DNA of 22,418 nucleotides from a virus. Position 1 is the stretch's first letter; each line of letters begins with the position of its first letter. The notes below the pieces were generated by a model. It made no database searches. It was not told where the DNA came from and was given only the letters and a program-made list of their open reading frames with translations. Of this stretch, positions 1 through 6,821 are shown piece by piece. Position numbers and translations under genes: made by a program. The DNA lies in the IMG/VR virus record IMGVR_UViG_3300032132_000045, positions 1-22,418 of that record, one strand, 5' to 3'.

Positions 1-215
1 AACCACCAAGGTGATTCATACCCGGCACAGCCCAATAGACTGAGGTTTGTACCACGATAAACCTTGTTAGTCGATGCTGACCGAGGTGCATTGAACTTGC
101 CACCCTTCCAAGGCTTCTGCCAAGGGACTATTCCATCTTTCAGAAAGCCCAGAATCCTGTCATTGATTCTCTTGCATATTTGATTGTATTTTGCTTTATT
201 CACTTCTAACTCCAT
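1..215 (-). CDS. ArdC-like antirestriction protein, N-terminal part (cut by window edge)
   Basis: I read a leftward frame from an ATG at 215-213 that stays open to the window edge (71 codons). The peptide carries IVPWQKPWKGG, then APRSAS, then VYRGTN and GYESPWW. This ordered set matches the N-terminal single-stranded-DNA-binding domain of the ArdC family (formerly DUF1738). ArdC proteins coat ssDNA and shield incoming DNA from type I and II restriction; the family usually has a C-terminal zincin-like metallopeptidase domain, which would lie outside this window. The chosen start places the PW motif near residue 34, as is usual. The frame stays open upstream, so an ATG at 281 is possible but gives a less typical N-terminus. 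No strong ribosome binding site is visible. The gene diverges from the structural operon, so it is probably an early gene. Domain identity is by recognition. Confidence 0.85.
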   Translation of the reverse strand, partial: MELEVNKAKYNQICKRINDRILGFLKDGIVPWQKPWKGGKFNAPRSASTNKVYRGTNLSLLGCAGYESPWW

Positions 216-604
216 GTTTGATTGATATCGGCTAATTCCGACACCACAATATACAAAGATTACAACTGTTTCCAATAACATATTTACATATAATGATATA
301 TAAATAGGCTTCACGACAAGGAATTTAACAATATTTGCAGGGTTTGTACCAATTGCCAGAACATTTACTTATATATAGAGAAGAGATTCCAATCCGTATC
401 AGCGACCAAGGGGGAGAGGGGAGGATAAGTGTATATCCCTATGCATCGCCCACCATCTAAGGATGCACAGCGAATACAGGGTCATGGGGGGTCATTTGTA
501 TAACAATTTAGGTAATATGTTATGGTGTTTCTCGTCGAGAGAAGGTTGGATACCCTATTATATGGTCACTCTCAGTCATCATGGCATGGATTCAGGATGG
601 CTCA

Positions 605-665
605 CAGTCGGTGACACCTGTGCATAAATAAATAAATGTCTCGTCGGTGACCACCCAGTCGGTGG
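605..665. repeat. GGTG/CACC dyad cluster, possible operators
   Basis: GTCGGTGA occurs at 607-614 and again at 643-650, 36 bases apart, and GTCGGTGG follows at 658-665. Each lies in a dyad: GGTG-A-CACC at 610-618 nested inside CACAG...CTGTG (603-622 region), GGTG-AC-CACC at 646-655, and CCACC-CAGTC-GGTGG at 651-665. Repeated dyads upstream of a promoter are the usual form of repressor or activator sites. Binding is not shown; the winged-helix protein at 1146-1367 is one candidate ligand. Confidence 0.45.
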
Positions 666-725
666 GGTCGGGGGTCTCGTCATCTATATAGTCCCCATTG
701 TTATATTTCAGGTAAAATAAACAGG

Positions 726-755
726 TTGACAAAGATTACAGATAATGTGTAAGAT
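726..755 (+). promoter_or_regulatory. Sigma70-type promoter candidate for the rightward operon
   Basis: A perfect TTGACA at 726-731 is followed after 18 bases by TAAGAT at 750-755 (4 of 6 consensus). A second reading is TAAACA at 718-723, 17 bases, then GATAAT at 741-746 (5 of 6). Either would start transcription within about ten bases of the ATG at 761, so the first gene would have almost no leader. Confidence 0.5.
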
Positions 756-760
756 AGAGC

Positions 761-919
761 ATGATAAAGTTCGCTATCGGTTTCGTTTTAGGTTTTGTCT
801 TCGCATTTTTAGTATGTGGAGCAGCCTTAATGGCAAAGGATGAGCGAGATTTAAAGAGAAGGCGACTCCGTAATGAGACGGGAGCTTTTTGGCATAATAA
901 AAAAGAGAGGTACAAGTGA
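761..919 (+). CDS. Small single-span membrane protein (52 aa)
   Basis: ATG at 761 is the only possible start, because an in-frame TAG lies two codons upstream. The protein begins with a hydrophobic segment at residues 4-24 (FAIGFVLGFVFAF then LVCGAAL) and continues with a strongly basic, charged tail (KDERDLKRRRLR at 26-37). This is the pattern of a short N-terminally anchored inner-membrane protein with a cytoplasmic tail. The stop TGA overlaps the GTG start of the next gene, and its last codons carry that gene's ribosome binding site. It has no strong ribosome binding site of its own and may be read from a nearly leaderless transcript. I do not recognise the family. Confidence 0.6.
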   Translation: MIKFAIGFVLGFVFAFLVCGAALMAKDERDLKRRRLRNETGAFWHNKKERYK

Positions 920-1143
920 CATTAAATATTAAAGAGATAGTTGAGATAGGTAAGGAAGATGGTTTTTGCGAGCATATTAACACGGAGTATCAGCCGGAGG
1001 AAAAGGACACAAATGTTGTAGAGGGTTTAGTGTGTACAGATTGTGGTAAGGATTTAGAGCCACCGGAGCCAGATTGGGATTTAGAGTTACACAACAGTCC
1101 CTTGGGAGCAGGTTTTGCTCATAAGGACATAAAAGAAGGTTAG
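916..1143 (+). CDS. Hypothetical CxxC protein, possible small zinc-binding protein (75 aa)
   Basis: GTG start at 916 overlaps the preceding stop by four bases (GTGA), five bases after AGAGAGG. The protein is acidic and has a CEH at residues 18-20 and a CTDCG at 40-44, separated by a short acidic stretch. A C/H pair plus CxxC spaced this way could hold one zinc ion as a minimal zinc ribbon, although no longer match to a named family is visible. Residues after 46 are Pro/Glu/Asp-rich. It sits among small early-type genes ahead of the DNA-binding protein; function unknown. Confidence 0.65.
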   Translation: MTLNIKEIVEIGKEDGFCEHINTEYQPEEKDTNVVEGLVCTDCGKDLEPPEPDWDLELHNSPLGAGFAHKDIKEG

Positions 1144-1145
1144 TA

Positions 1146-1367
1146 ATGGTAAAATTATTAAAGACGAGTGAGTTATGTGAATTTCTTGGTGTATCCCGTC
1201 AGTGTATATATAAGTGGCGTAATCAGGAGAATCCGATACCGACAGCTATTAATAATACGAATGGTGGCGGTAAGTTAATCAGGTATAAATTAGAAGATGT
1301 AATGGTATGGTTAAACAGTAATGGAAAAGAAGAGAGAGCCAAAGTTTTACGCCAAGAAGAGGACTAA
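1146..1367 (+). CDS. Excisionase/MerR-type winged-helix DNA-binding protein (73 aa)
   Basis: The N-terminus reads LLKTSELCEFLGVSRQCIYKW, a helix-turn-helix of the HTH_17/excisionase class, followed by a GGGKLIRYKLEDVMVWL wing and helix (about residues 41-57). Family members bind specific DNA sites as recombination directionality factors, regulators or small-terminase N-terminal domains; the lambda small terminase Nu1 uses this same fold with a comparable GGGK wing. Start ATG at 1146 follows AGAAGG at a good distance. No other small terminase is visible before terL at 2184, so packaging-site recognition is an attractive but unproved role. At 73 residues it lacks the oligomerisation region of a normal small terminase. 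Confidence 0.85.
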   Translation: MVKLLKTSELCEFLGVSRQCIYKWRNQENPIPTAINNTNGGGKLIRYKLEDVMVWLNSNGKEERAKVLRQEED

Positions 1368-1491
1368 GTCTGGTCGTTATATTACGATAGCGGAAGCAGC
1401 TACCAGACAGGAGTTGATTGAGCGTATTAAGTCAGATAGTAACACATACAGAGAAAGAGAGAGGTACAAAGATGGCAAAGAGATACTTTGA
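1321..1491 (+). CDS. Small basic hypothetical protein (56 aa), overlapping both neighbours
   Basis: ATG at 1321 opens a 56-codon frame that overlaps the end of the winged-helix gene by 47 bases and the start of the next gene by 20. The protein is lysine/arginine-rich (MEKKREPKFYAKKRTKSGRY) with a predicted helix ITIAEAATRQELIERI in the middle. Its last codons (RERYKDGK) contain the AGAGAGG ribosome binding site for the gene at 1472. It fills what would otherwise be a 104-base gap in a tightly packed operon, which supports it. The long overlap and the lack of a clear ribosome binding site count against it. No family recognised. Confidence 0.5.
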   Translation: MEKKREPKFYAKKRTKSGRYITIAEAATRQELIERIKSDSNTYRERERYKDGKEIL

Positions 1492-2194
1492 CACAGATAT
1501 ATGGAAGAAGAAGTGGTTTCGTAGTTTATCCCCGAAGTATAAGAGTTCATGGTGGTATTTGATTAGTCAGTGTGACCATGCTGGATTTTTTGACCCAGAT
1601 ATAGACATAATGAGTATATTTGTAGGTGAAGAATTGGATGAGACGGAGTTAATGGAAACATTTTCAAGCAGGATTGAATATTTGGATAATGGTAAATGGT
1701 TTATACCGAAGTTTATACAATTTCAGTATAAAGTGTCGCATCCTGATGAATTGAATTTAAGTAATAGAGTGCATAAGTCCGTCTATGAACGCATAGAAAA
1801 GTATAGTTATTTGTTTAGACCCATCGATGACCCTACCAAGGGTCATGTAAGGGTCATGCAAGGGGCATCCAAAAAAATGGAAGGGTCTAAAGACAAAGAT
1901 AAAGATAAAGTCTTTAATACTAAGATTAAACAAATAAAAAGAAAGGTGTTTAAAATTCCAACTGAAAATGAAGTAGTTAAATATTGCAAGGAAAGAAGTA
2001 ATTCGGTTAATGCTAAAAAGTTTATAGCTTTTTATGAATCTAAGGGTTGGATGGTAGGCAAGAACAAGATGAAGGATTGGGAAGCTGCTGTTCGTTCTTG
2101 GGAGCAGGCAGAGCAGAACAACAATAGTTCCATAAAGGGTTCGAGCAGGGCATTCGTACAGGAATCGGATAAGCAGAGGGAACGTGATTTCTAA
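1472..2194 (+). CDS. Phage replication initiator / replisome-organiser-like protein (240 aa)
   Basis: The N-terminal half (about 1-115) begins YFDTDIWKKKWFRSLSP and contains YLISQCDHAGFF, the style of winged-helix replisome organisers in phages and prophages. A hydrophilic KDKDKDK linker follows at 140-146. The C-terminal module (163-215) has IPTENEVVKYCKER and KGWMVGKNKMKDWEAAVRSW, a signature I recognise from phage replication proteins that act as origin binders or helicase-loader partners. I place the start at the ATG at 1472 (MAKRYF), seven bases after AGAGAGG. A longer frame from 1418 would add 18 residues with no ribosome binding site. It ends 11 bases inside terL. A replication gene directly joined to the packaging genes is unusual but occurs in compact phages. 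Confidence 0.75.
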   Translation: MAKRYFDTDIWKKKWFRSLSPKYKSSWWYLISQCDHAGFFDPDIDIMSIFVGEELDETELMETFSSRIEYLDNGKWFIPKFIQFQYKVSHPDELNLSNRVHKSVYERIEKYSYLFRPIDDPTKGHVRVMQGASKKMEGSKDKDKDKVFNTKIKQIKRKVFKIPTENEVVKYCKERSNSVNAKKFIAFYESKGWMVGKNKMKDWEAAVRSWEQAEQNNNSSIKGSSRAFVQESDKQRERDF

Positions 2195-3743
2195 ATACAA
2201 ATTCAGACCACACAGGGGTAAGCAGACGGAGTTTTTAAAATCTACTTCGAACTGGATATTCTACGGTGGAGCGAGGGGTGGTGGTAAATCACTGATGCTG
2301 GCATGGAAGGCAGCGTTAGTGCCGAGGGCATACCATTATGAGCGTTTAAGGCGCAGGATAGAGCCAGAACAGGTAGAAGTTTTAAAAGCCGAAGGTAAAT
2401 CTGTTAAAACGGTTGTAGATGCTGTATCGATTGATTTTGCTGATTACATTGGAATTTTGATGAGGAGGACATTTCCCCAGTTGGAAAGGAACTTGAAGCC
2501 GGAATGTGATAAGTTGTATAAGCTGTACGGGGCAAACTGGCAGGAAAGGAACAAGTGCTATGTGTTTCCCAGTGGGGCAAAGATTTATCTGGTTCATTGC
2601 CAAGACCGAAGGGCGTTGGATAACTACATTGGCGGTAACTATAATTTCATTGGGGTTGATGAAGCGAATCAATTTCCAGAAGACTGGATAGAAGAGCTGT
2701 CAACGTCGGCTCGTACCGACAATCAGCTACTGCAGCCGCAGATATGCTTAACATCCAATCCCGGCAATATTGGTCATATATGGTTAAAACGCAAGTTTAT
2801 TGACCGCTGCCCACCTGTTGTTGCTGGAAAACCGAGATATAACGAACAGTTCGATGTTTATTATCAAAATCAAAAAACGGGTAAACCGTTTATCGACGAA
2901 GAAGGGATTAGTTATCACTTTATACCAGCGACAGTATTTGATAATCCGACTCTTCTGGATAATGACCCGAATTACGTCAGAAAATTGAAAAACCTGAATC
3001 CTGTATTGAGAGCCATGTGGCTGGAAGGACGGTGGGATGTTTTCGCTGGAACTTATTTCGATAACTGGAATCCCATGCATCATGTGATACCGAAAGCATA
3101 TTTTCAATATGGTGTTCATTTCAAGAAGAATACCCACACCCTATACAGATTTTACGATTATGGCACAAAGGCTCCATTTGTCTGCTTGTTTGCTGCAGTT
3201 GACCGTGACGACAATATGATAATATTTGACGAAATAACCGAGACTGGGCTATCCGCATCCAAGCAGGTAAAGAAGGTCAATGAATACACTTGGGAAACTT
3301 ATAAATTAAAACCAAATGATTTTGATGATGATATTGCTGACCCTGCATATTGGACGAAACATTCCGAAAAAGAAGGTATGTTATACTCACCAGCGGACTT
3401 TTATGGCGACGATGGAATCTTTTTATCTAAGGGCAATAATGACCGTAAATCTGGAGCTAAAATCGTCTATGAAGGGCTGGAAGCACCAGACGAAGGGGTT
3501 CCCCGTATTCGGTTTACAGAAAATTGTTTACAATGTATTGAAACATTTCCTAACTTACCATCGGCAGAAAATGACCCCGAAGACATTGATACCAAAGCGG
3601 ATGACCATCATTACGATGCTCTGCGCTATGGTGCATTAAAAGTTCTGCCAAGCCTTGCTATATATGAAAAAAGAAAAAAAGGGTGGCGTTATCGAATAGG
3701 AAAGTCTGATTCTGATGGCAGCACTAACTGGAAAACAGCATAA
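2184..3743 (+). CDS. terL: Terminase large subunit (ATPase and nuclease)
   Basis: The DNA-packaging motor that threads DNA into the prohead and cuts it. Walker A is GGARGGGKS at residues 28-36, Walker B is YNFIGVDEA at 153-161 (catalytic Glu160), and the coupling motif is CLTSNPG at 188-194. The RNase H-like nuclease domain shows YRFYDYG at 321-327 (Asp325), ADPAYW with Asp386, and DDHHYDALRYG at 473-483 (Asp478). At 519 aa it has normal length and an intact set of motifs. Start is a GTG at 2184 just after AGAGGG, overlapping the previous gene by 11 bases. About 50 charged residues sit between Walker A and LMRRTFPQLERN. The stop shares one base with the portal start. Confidence 0.97.
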   Translation: MISKYKFRPHRGKQTEFLKSTSNWIFYGGARGGGKSLMLAWKAALVPRAYHYERLRRRIEPEQVEVLKAEGKSVKTVVDAVSIDFADYIGILMRRTFPQLERNLKPECDKLYKLYGANWQERNKCYVFPSGAKIYLVHCQDRRALDNYIGGNYNFIGVDEANQFPEDWIEELSTSARTDNQLLQPQICLTSNPGNIGHIWLKRKFIDRCPPVVAGKPRYNEQFDVYYQNQKTGKPFIDEEGISYHFIPATVFDNPTLLDNDPNYVRKLKNLNPVLRAMWLEGRWDVFAGTYFDNWNPMHHVIPKAYFQYGVHFKKNTHTLYRFYDYGTKAPFVCLFAAVDRDDNMIIFDEITETGLSASKQVKKVNEYTWETYKLKPNDFDDDIADPAYWTKHSEKEGMLYSPADFYGDDGIFLSKGNNDRKSGAKIVYEGLEAPDEGVPRIRFTENCLQCIETFPNLPSAENDPEDIDTKADDHHYDALRYGALKVLPSLAIYEKRKKGWRYRIGKSDSDGSTNWKTA

Positions 3744-5677
3744 TGGCTAAAGACTCATACAACAACGACTCACCATCTGGCTCGCAATACGCAGCAGGGG
3801 TACTATCCAAACAAGCCGATAAGGTTTTAAAGTGTTGGAAATACAGCAGAGATTCATTCGAAGTAGCAAGAAAAGACTCTGAAAGGGCTGTCAGGTACGT
3901 CAATGGAGATTCTTACACTTCTGACGAAAGAACTAACGCTTCTAAGTATAAAAAACCATTACTTAAATACAATATAATCACACCGATAATCAGCACACTC
4001 GTCGGTAATGAACAATTAAACCGCAAAACAGCAAAATTTAAACCGACAACAATTGAGTCTGTACAAGTAACAGATATTCTGCAAGGCAGATGGAATGCAA
4101 TTATCGACGAACAAGACCTTGAAGATAAACTGCAAATCGCATTTATTGATGCATTATCCACAAAGCTGGGAGGTTGGATTCAGAGGAGCTGGGAAGTGAA
4201 TGAAGAAGGCTATCTGGATTTTAAATACGATGTATTGAATAATTTTCGTGTCTATGTAGACCCGGAAACACGGGCAAATGATTATGATTTAACACATTGC
4301 CGCTGGCTGGTTAAGGAAGGCTGGGAGTCTTTAGACGTTATTAGCGAACAATACAGCATTGACCCATACGACATGAAAGTTGAAAGGTCAAAGGCATGGT
4401 ATCAGTCACTATCTGAAACTGTTCGTAGAATGACAGATAAGACCTATTCTTCGAATCTTGAGAATTATGACAAAATAAATGACCGCTACAGAGTCCTTGA
4501 GATGCAGGAGCGTGTCGTGATTAAAATGGTAAATGTTTTCGATGGTAACGATTACATGGTAATACCACGAAAAGAGTTTAAAAAACTTGAAAAGGATAAC
4601 CCAAGCCTAATGGTTGTCAGGGAATTTAATAAAGACCAGATTCATACAACGACCATTATCCCCTATTTCAAAAATTTAATTGTCAAAGACGAAGACATGG
4701 AACAGCCAACGTCGAATTTTGACTGCTTCCCCGTCTGGAGTTACAACTACAATGTTCAGATAAATGAACAAACATCACTGGTTGACCATCTGCTTGATAT
4801 TCAGGACGATGTGAATAAAGCTAAATCCCAAGTCAGGGACTATGTAACGCAGATACTGTCGGGTGGAGTTTTTATTGATAAGCGTGAAAAAGAAACAATT
4901 AAGGCTTTGAAGGAGAAAGGGAACCAGCCAAACATGGTTTATGAGTTGAACAACCCTTCCATTGTACCTCAAAGACTTTCTCCTTCATCTTTGCCGCCAG
5001 ACATTATGCTGAATGCGGAAAACAGTGTGGCATTCGCACAACGGGTATCTCTGGTATCTGAAGCCATGAAAGGCGAAACAGCCCGTAGTGGAGAGTCTGG
5101 AGTTCTGTTCGAACAGAAAGTTCAGAGAGCTGCTGCTGCAATTAACCCGTACTTTAAAAATTTAAGTCGCTTAAGAAAGGTTTTGGCAAAAGATTTTGTG
5201 GATAATTTTAATTACGTTTATTCTGAGATGGATAGAGTTATCCGAGTGAAAGAAGAAGGCAAGTTCAACGAAACAATTATGAATCTAAGCGTAGGGGCGC
5301 AGGTATTTAACGATGTGAGAAACCCGTCGCTGTATGTCGAATTAGATGAAGGCGAAAGCAACATCACCCAGAAAGAAGATAATTTTAACCGTATGGTTGC
5401 AATGGCAAATCTGATTGGTTCAATCAATCCGCAACTCGTTGATATTAGAACACTTGTAGAAAATGCCCCAATTGTGGGTTCAGATAAATTTGTCGAATAC
5501 ATCGACCAGACCATGCAGATGCAGTCAGAAGCTGCACAACGTCAGTCAGAACTGGATACAACTAAACAGACTCTCGACAATATGAAAACAGAACGTGGTA
5601 TGGTGACAGATGAAGAAAAATTAAGATTGGATGCTCAGAAAATTGGACAGGACAAAGCAAGGCAGGGTGCTGAATAG
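3743..5677 (+). CDS. Portal protein, P22-like
   Basis: The portal forms the dodecameric ring at one vertex of the head through which DNA passes and onto which the connectors dock. The 644-residue length, position directly after terL, N-terminal KYKKPLLKYNIITPIISTL and central LLDIQDDVNKAKSQVRDY, followed by ESGVLFEQKVQRA, fit the P22-type portal families. The last 55 residues (from about 590) are a polar Gln/Glu/Lys-rich helix typical of the portal crown or barrel. Start ATG at 3743 forms TAATG with the terminase stop. Its stop TAG shares a base with the GTG of the next gene, so the DUF2589-like gene is coupled to it. Confidence 0.93.
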   Translation: MAKDSYNNDSPSGSQYAAGVLSKQADKVLKCWKYSRDSFEVARKDSERAVRYVNGDSYTSDERTNASKYKKPLLKYNIITPIISTLVGNEQLNRKTAKFKPTTIESVQVTDILQGRWNAIIDEQDLEDKLQIAFIDALSTKLGGWIQRSWEVNEEGYLDFKYDVLNNFRVYVDPETRANDYDLTHCRWLVKEGWESLDVISEQYSIDPYDMKVERSKAWYQSLSETVRRMTDKTYSSNLENYDKINDRYRVLEMQERVVIKMVNVFDGNDYMVIPRKEFKKLEKDNPSLMVVREFNKDQIHTTTIIPYFKNLIVKDEDMEQPTSNFDCFPVWSYNYNVQINEQTSLVDHLLDIQDDVNKAKSQVRDYVTQILSGGVFIDKREKETIKALKEKGNQPNMVYELNNPSIVPQRLSPSSLPPDIMLNAENSVAFAQRVSLVSEAMKGETARSGESGVLFEQKVQRAAAAINPYFKNLSRLRKVLAKDFVDNFNYVYSEMDRVIRVKEEGKFNETIMNLSVGAQVFNDVRNPSLYVELDEGESNITQKEDNFNRMVAMANLIGSINPQLVDIRTLVENAPIVGSDKFVEYIDQTMQMQSEAAQRQSELDTTKQTLDNMKTERGMVTDEEKLRLDAQKIGQDKARQGAE

Positions 5678-6129
5678 TGGCTGGTCAAAGTCTTGACCAG
5701 ACATTCAAGGCAATATATTCTGCGATAGTCGATGCCCAAAACACAATCGAACAACATTATTTAGGAGAAATAACTCAGGATTATTTTGATGACAAAGGTT
5801 TTCCTAAGATGGTTACTATCATGTTGCCAAACTCGAAAGGAAGATTAGAACAGACAGATATACCAGCTATTACACTGGTTCCCCATAACGGGATGGCGAT
5901 TAACAAAGTATCTATCAAAATGAAAGTAGCTTTAGGCTCAAATGGTGATACAAAACAATCTAAAGCTGTCACACAGGACAAACCAAATAAAATTAAGAAA
6001 TTTTTCACTGATTTATCGAATAGAAATGGTACAAGAATGGCTGAAATAGAAGTGGTTTTTAATGGTAAAGAACCACCAGAAGGATTAGCACGGATAAAAG
6101 ATTCTTTAATAAAAATAATACCAAACTAA
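5677..6129 (+). CDS. DUF2589-like protein, short paralogue (150 aa)
   Basis: This gene starts at a GTG overlapping the portal stop (TAGTG). Three blocks line up with its neighbour at 6155: an N-terminal helix IYSAIVDAQNTIEQHY (13-28), a beta segment IPAITLVPHNGMAINKVSI (62-80), and a C-terminal EPPEGLARIKDSLIKII (132-148). The neighbour has the counterparts MPMITLVNTPNFAMDTMAV and LPPAEGMARFTQILASVI. It lacks the neighbour's Ser/Gly-rich insertion. I recognise the pattern of a DUF2589 partner gene, which in bacteria sits next to a full-length DUF2589 gene; the family's function is unknown to me. No signal peptide or membrane segment. It is most likely a soluble partner subunit of the next protein. 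Confidence 0.65.
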   Translation: MAGQSLDQTFKAIYSAIVDAQNTIEQHYLGEITQDYFDDKGFPKMVTIMLPNSKGRLEQTDIPAITLVPHNGMAINKVSIKMKVALGSNGDTKQSKAVTQDKPNKIKKFFTDLSNRNGTRMAEIEVVFNGKEPPEGLARIKDSLIKIIPN

Positions 6130-6154
6130 AAAGCAAAAGAAGAGGAAAAGTAAA

Positions 6155-6802
6155 ATGGCAGACCAAGACACATCAGTACAGGCTTTTGTTGGACTACCAA
6201 TAGAAGATTTAATTTGCAACCCAATTATCGGAGCTGCTAAGGCTCAAAAAGAATTAGCTAAGGTTACCTTAGACTTCGTCGAAGAACTGGCTTTCTTGCC
6301 ACCAAAAGACGATGCTAAACCCGGTGACCCAAGAGAAGCAAATATTGTTAATGTCGCATTAGACAGATTGACCAACTCAAGTACGACTGGAGCCGTTGCT
6401 CACGTTAACCAGCAAATCCAGATGCCAATGATTACTCTCGTTAACACTCCTAATTTTGCAATGGATACAATGGCGGTTGATTTTACAATGGAAGTAAAAC
6501 AGCATCAGCAAGACACATCCAAAAGCCATAGCGACACAACAACCACAAAAGGTGCTGAAGTTAAAGCATCTGGAAGTTGGGGCTGGGGCAGTGCATCAGT
6601 AAAAGCGAATTACAGCACAACTGGTAATGTAAGTGCAGACAAAGAACAGACTCGTTCTTCTGACTTTTCTGCAAAATATCATGTGAATGCTACTGCGAAA
6701 CAATTGCCACCAGCAGAAGGAATGGCTCGTTTTACTCAAATACTCGCATCCGTTATTGAACCGATTAACACATCAAGTGCTGCTGGCGAAGCATCACTGT
6801 AA
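6155..6802 (+). CDS. DUF2589 domain protein (215 aa)
   Basis: Features in order: N-terminal IGAAKAQKELAKVTLDFVEEL (25-45), PMITLVNTPNFAMDTMAVDF (91-110), a Ser/Thr/Gln-rich stretch, then SGSWGWGSASVKANYS (139-154), and a last beta/helix block YHVNATAKQLPPAEGMAR (175-192). This order, including the glycine/tryptophan turn before a SASVK strand, is that of the DUF2589 family as I know it from bacterial genomes. Start ATG at 6155 follows AGAGGAAAAG. No signal peptide, transmembrane helix or catalytic motif is visible, which favours a structural or assembly role. Its position between portal and scaffold makes a minor head, ejected or assembly protein possible, but a cargo gene carried within the late operon cannot be excluded. 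Confidence 0.8.
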   Translation: MADQDTSVQAFVGLPIEDLICNPIIGAAKAQKELAKVTLDFVEELAFLPPKDDAKPGDPREANIVNVALDRLTNSSTTGAVAHVNQQIQMPMITLVNTPNFAMDTMAVDFTMEVKQHQQDTSKSHSDTTTTKGAEVKASGSWGWGSASVKANYSTTGNVSADKEQTRSSDFSAKYHVNATAKQLPPAEGMARFTQILASVIEPINTSSAAGEASL

Positions 6803-6821
6803 TAATTAGCAAGGGGCAGAT

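Larger units (their letters stand above)
216..760. other. Divergent intergenic control region, no gene found
   Basis: This 545-base stretch separates the leftward ArdC-like gene from the rightward operon. I found no convincing reading frame, tRNA or rRNA. It holds an AT-rich tract (about 270-310), a tandem GGGTCAT repeat at 479-485 and 489-495, three copies of TCTCGTC (530-536, 639-645, 675-681), GGTG/CACC dyads at 605-665, and a rightward promoter candidate at 726-755. On the minus strand a weak promoter may lie in the AT-rich tract (TTGTCG followed by CATTAT). The layout suggests a switch between an early leftward and a late rightward programme; that is inference. Confidence 0.6.

Noticed and set aside
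216-760. tRNA, CRISPR array or integrase attachment site in the divergent region
   Set aside because: No cloverleaf with a TTCGA arm, no regular repeat-spacer structure and no tRNA-end copy could be found; repeats present are short and irregularly spaced.
1418-1471. Longer N-terminus for the replication protein
   Set aside because: The extra 18 residues lie inside the 56-aa gene and have no ribosome binding site; ATG 1472 follows AGAGAGG and gives the family-like MAKRYF start.
1757-2200. 147-residue open frame on the minus strand
   Set aside because: Lies opposite the replication-protein gene, which has clear family motifs and a ribosome binding site; the minus-strand peptide is a hydrophobic low-information shadow.
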